Source: Modestobacter lapidis (GTDB taxonomy: Bacteria > Actinomycetota > Actinomycetes > Mycobacteriales > Geodermatophilaceae). From it: a stretch of DNA of 64,000 nt. The stretch spans positions 20,115-84,114 of the forward strand of contig JABAKE010000013.1 of the NCBI GenBank assembly GCA_019779905.1, given 5' to 3'. Positions within the stretch are counted from its first letter, which is position 1. Each line of letters opens with the position of its first letter. The notes under the pieces are model-generated. The model saw only the letters and a program-made list of their open reading frames with translations. It did no database searches and was not told the origin of the DNA. This document shows positions 63,426 to 64,000 of the stretch, in pieces. A program made the position numbers and the translations under genes.

Positions 63426-64000
63426 TCAGCCCAGGAGCTTGAGGATGCCCTGGCTGGACTGGTTGGCCTGGGCCAGCATGGCGGTGCCGGCCTGGCTCAG
63501 GATCTGGGTCCGGGAGAAGTTGGTCATCTCCTGGGCCATGTCGGTGTCGCGGATGCGCGACTCCGCGGCGGACAGGTTCTCCACCGTGACGTTCAGGTTG
63601 TTGATGGTGTGCTCGAACCGGTTCTGGATGGCACCCAGGTTGGCGCGCGCGGTGGACACGTTGGTGATCGCCGTCTGGACGGACTCGCTGTTGGTGATCA
63701 CCGCACCGCTGGTGGTGACCGCGGACAGCGAGACATCGATCTTGTCGGCGCTGGCGTAGCCCACCTGGAAGCTGGCCGTGGCCGCCGCGGACGGGAACAG
63801 GGCCACACCGTTGAACTTGGTGTTGGTCTGGATCCGGGTGATCTCGGTGCTCAGCGCGTTGAACTCCGCCGACAGGGCGGCCTTCGACTCGGTGTTCTGG
63901 GTGCCGTTGGCGTGCTGGACGGCGAGGTCGTTCATGCGCTGGAGCATGGAGGTGACCTCGGTGAGGGCGCCTTCTGCGGTCTGCACGACCGAGATGCCGT
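63426..64000 (-). CDS. fliC: Flagellin, C-terminal part (partial)
   Basis: About 191 residues visible; the start lies beyond the window. GISVVQTAEGALTEVTSMLQRMNDLAVQHANGT is the conserved end of the N-terminal D1 region; the C-terminal D0/D1 ends DMAQEMTNFSRTQILSQAGTAMLAQANQ then ILKLLG. The middle D2 part is short, so this is a compact flagellin. Confidence 0.96.
   Translation of the reverse strand, partial: GISVVQTAEGALTEVTSMLQRMNDLAVQHANGTQNTESKAALSAEFNALSTEITRIQTNTKFNGVALFPSAAATASFQVGYASADKIDVSLSAVTTSGAVITNSESVQTAITNVSTARANLGAIQNRFEHTINNLNVTVENLSAAESRIRDTDMAQEMTNFSRTQILSQAGTAMLAQANQSSQGILKLLG

Overview
The window comes from a high-GC actinobacterium. It has mycothiol S-conjugate amidase, Ku-type end joining, a menaquinone-reductase-like enzyme, many GTG starts and apparently leaderless -10 boxes, together with a complete Gram-positive-type flagellar cluster. 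That combination fits Geodermatophilaceae (Blastococcus, Geodermatophilus, Modestobacter) best; this placement is inference from gene content, not a database match. I see no tRNA, rRNA, CRISPR array, insertion sequence or prophage.

Layout. (1) 1-7.8 kb: a MoxR-type ATPase and its VWA-type partner (partial), threonine ammonia-lyase ilvA, a DrrA/DrrB-type ABC exporter, and an M3 oligopeptidase. (2) 8.0-10.3 kb: an RNHCP protein, greA, mca and a small membrane protein. Their order matches the mycobacterial greA-mca-Rv1083 block, which resumes at 27.6-33.5 kb with a DUF255 thioredoxin-domain protein, a hemolysin-III protein and a short cis-prenyltransferase. (3) 10.3-27.4 kb: an accessory block inside that conserved neighbourhood. 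It carries an AMIN-like secreted protein, Ku with a SAP/Rho-N-like tail next to a second such protein, a metal-handling group (two DUF305 proteins, a DUF6153-like protein, a BNR-type lipoprotein, a Cys-rich Csp/DUF326 protein, an ArsR repressor), and a reduced complex I operon. (4) 29.6-36.9 kb: a possible ribbon-helix-helix protein, a geranylgeranyl-reductase-family flavoprotein, TrhA, cis-prenyltransferase, a DUF885 protein, and a PIN-PhoH protein preceded by a coupled micro-ORF. (5) 36.7-64 kb, all on the minus strand: the flagellar cluster fliC | fliD-fliS-fliT-like | flgB-flgC-fliE-fliF-fliG-fliH-fliI-fliJ-NlpC/SLT-fliK-flgD-flgE | flbD-motA-motB-fliL-fliM-fliN-fliO-fliP-fliQ-fliR-flhB-flhA-flhF-small membrane protein. 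Strong palindromes mark the bars.

Most unusual: the complex I operon encodes only the membrane arm (NuoA, H, J, K, L, M, N) plus one 364-residue protein that reads as a cysteine-free NuoB-like domain joined to a degenerate NuoD-like domain by three perfect GHEGMDHGG repeats. NuoC, E, F, G and I are absent. The same GMDHG motif occurs in the nearby DUF305 lipoprotein. A CCG-N10-CGG element lies upstream of the DUF6153/DUF305 operon, of csp/arsR and of nuoA, so the group may be one metal-responsive regulon (inference).

Second: several intercistronic gaps, within and outside the flagellar cluster, are filled by related repeats that form bridging mini-ORFs. Each starts within or directly after the upstream stop and ends overlapping the downstream start. 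Two are near-identical copies about 60 kb apart. Other intergenic repeat families (about 60-bp double hairpins after stop codons, GGA-loop hairpins, perfect 24-40 bp palindromes) are listed individually.
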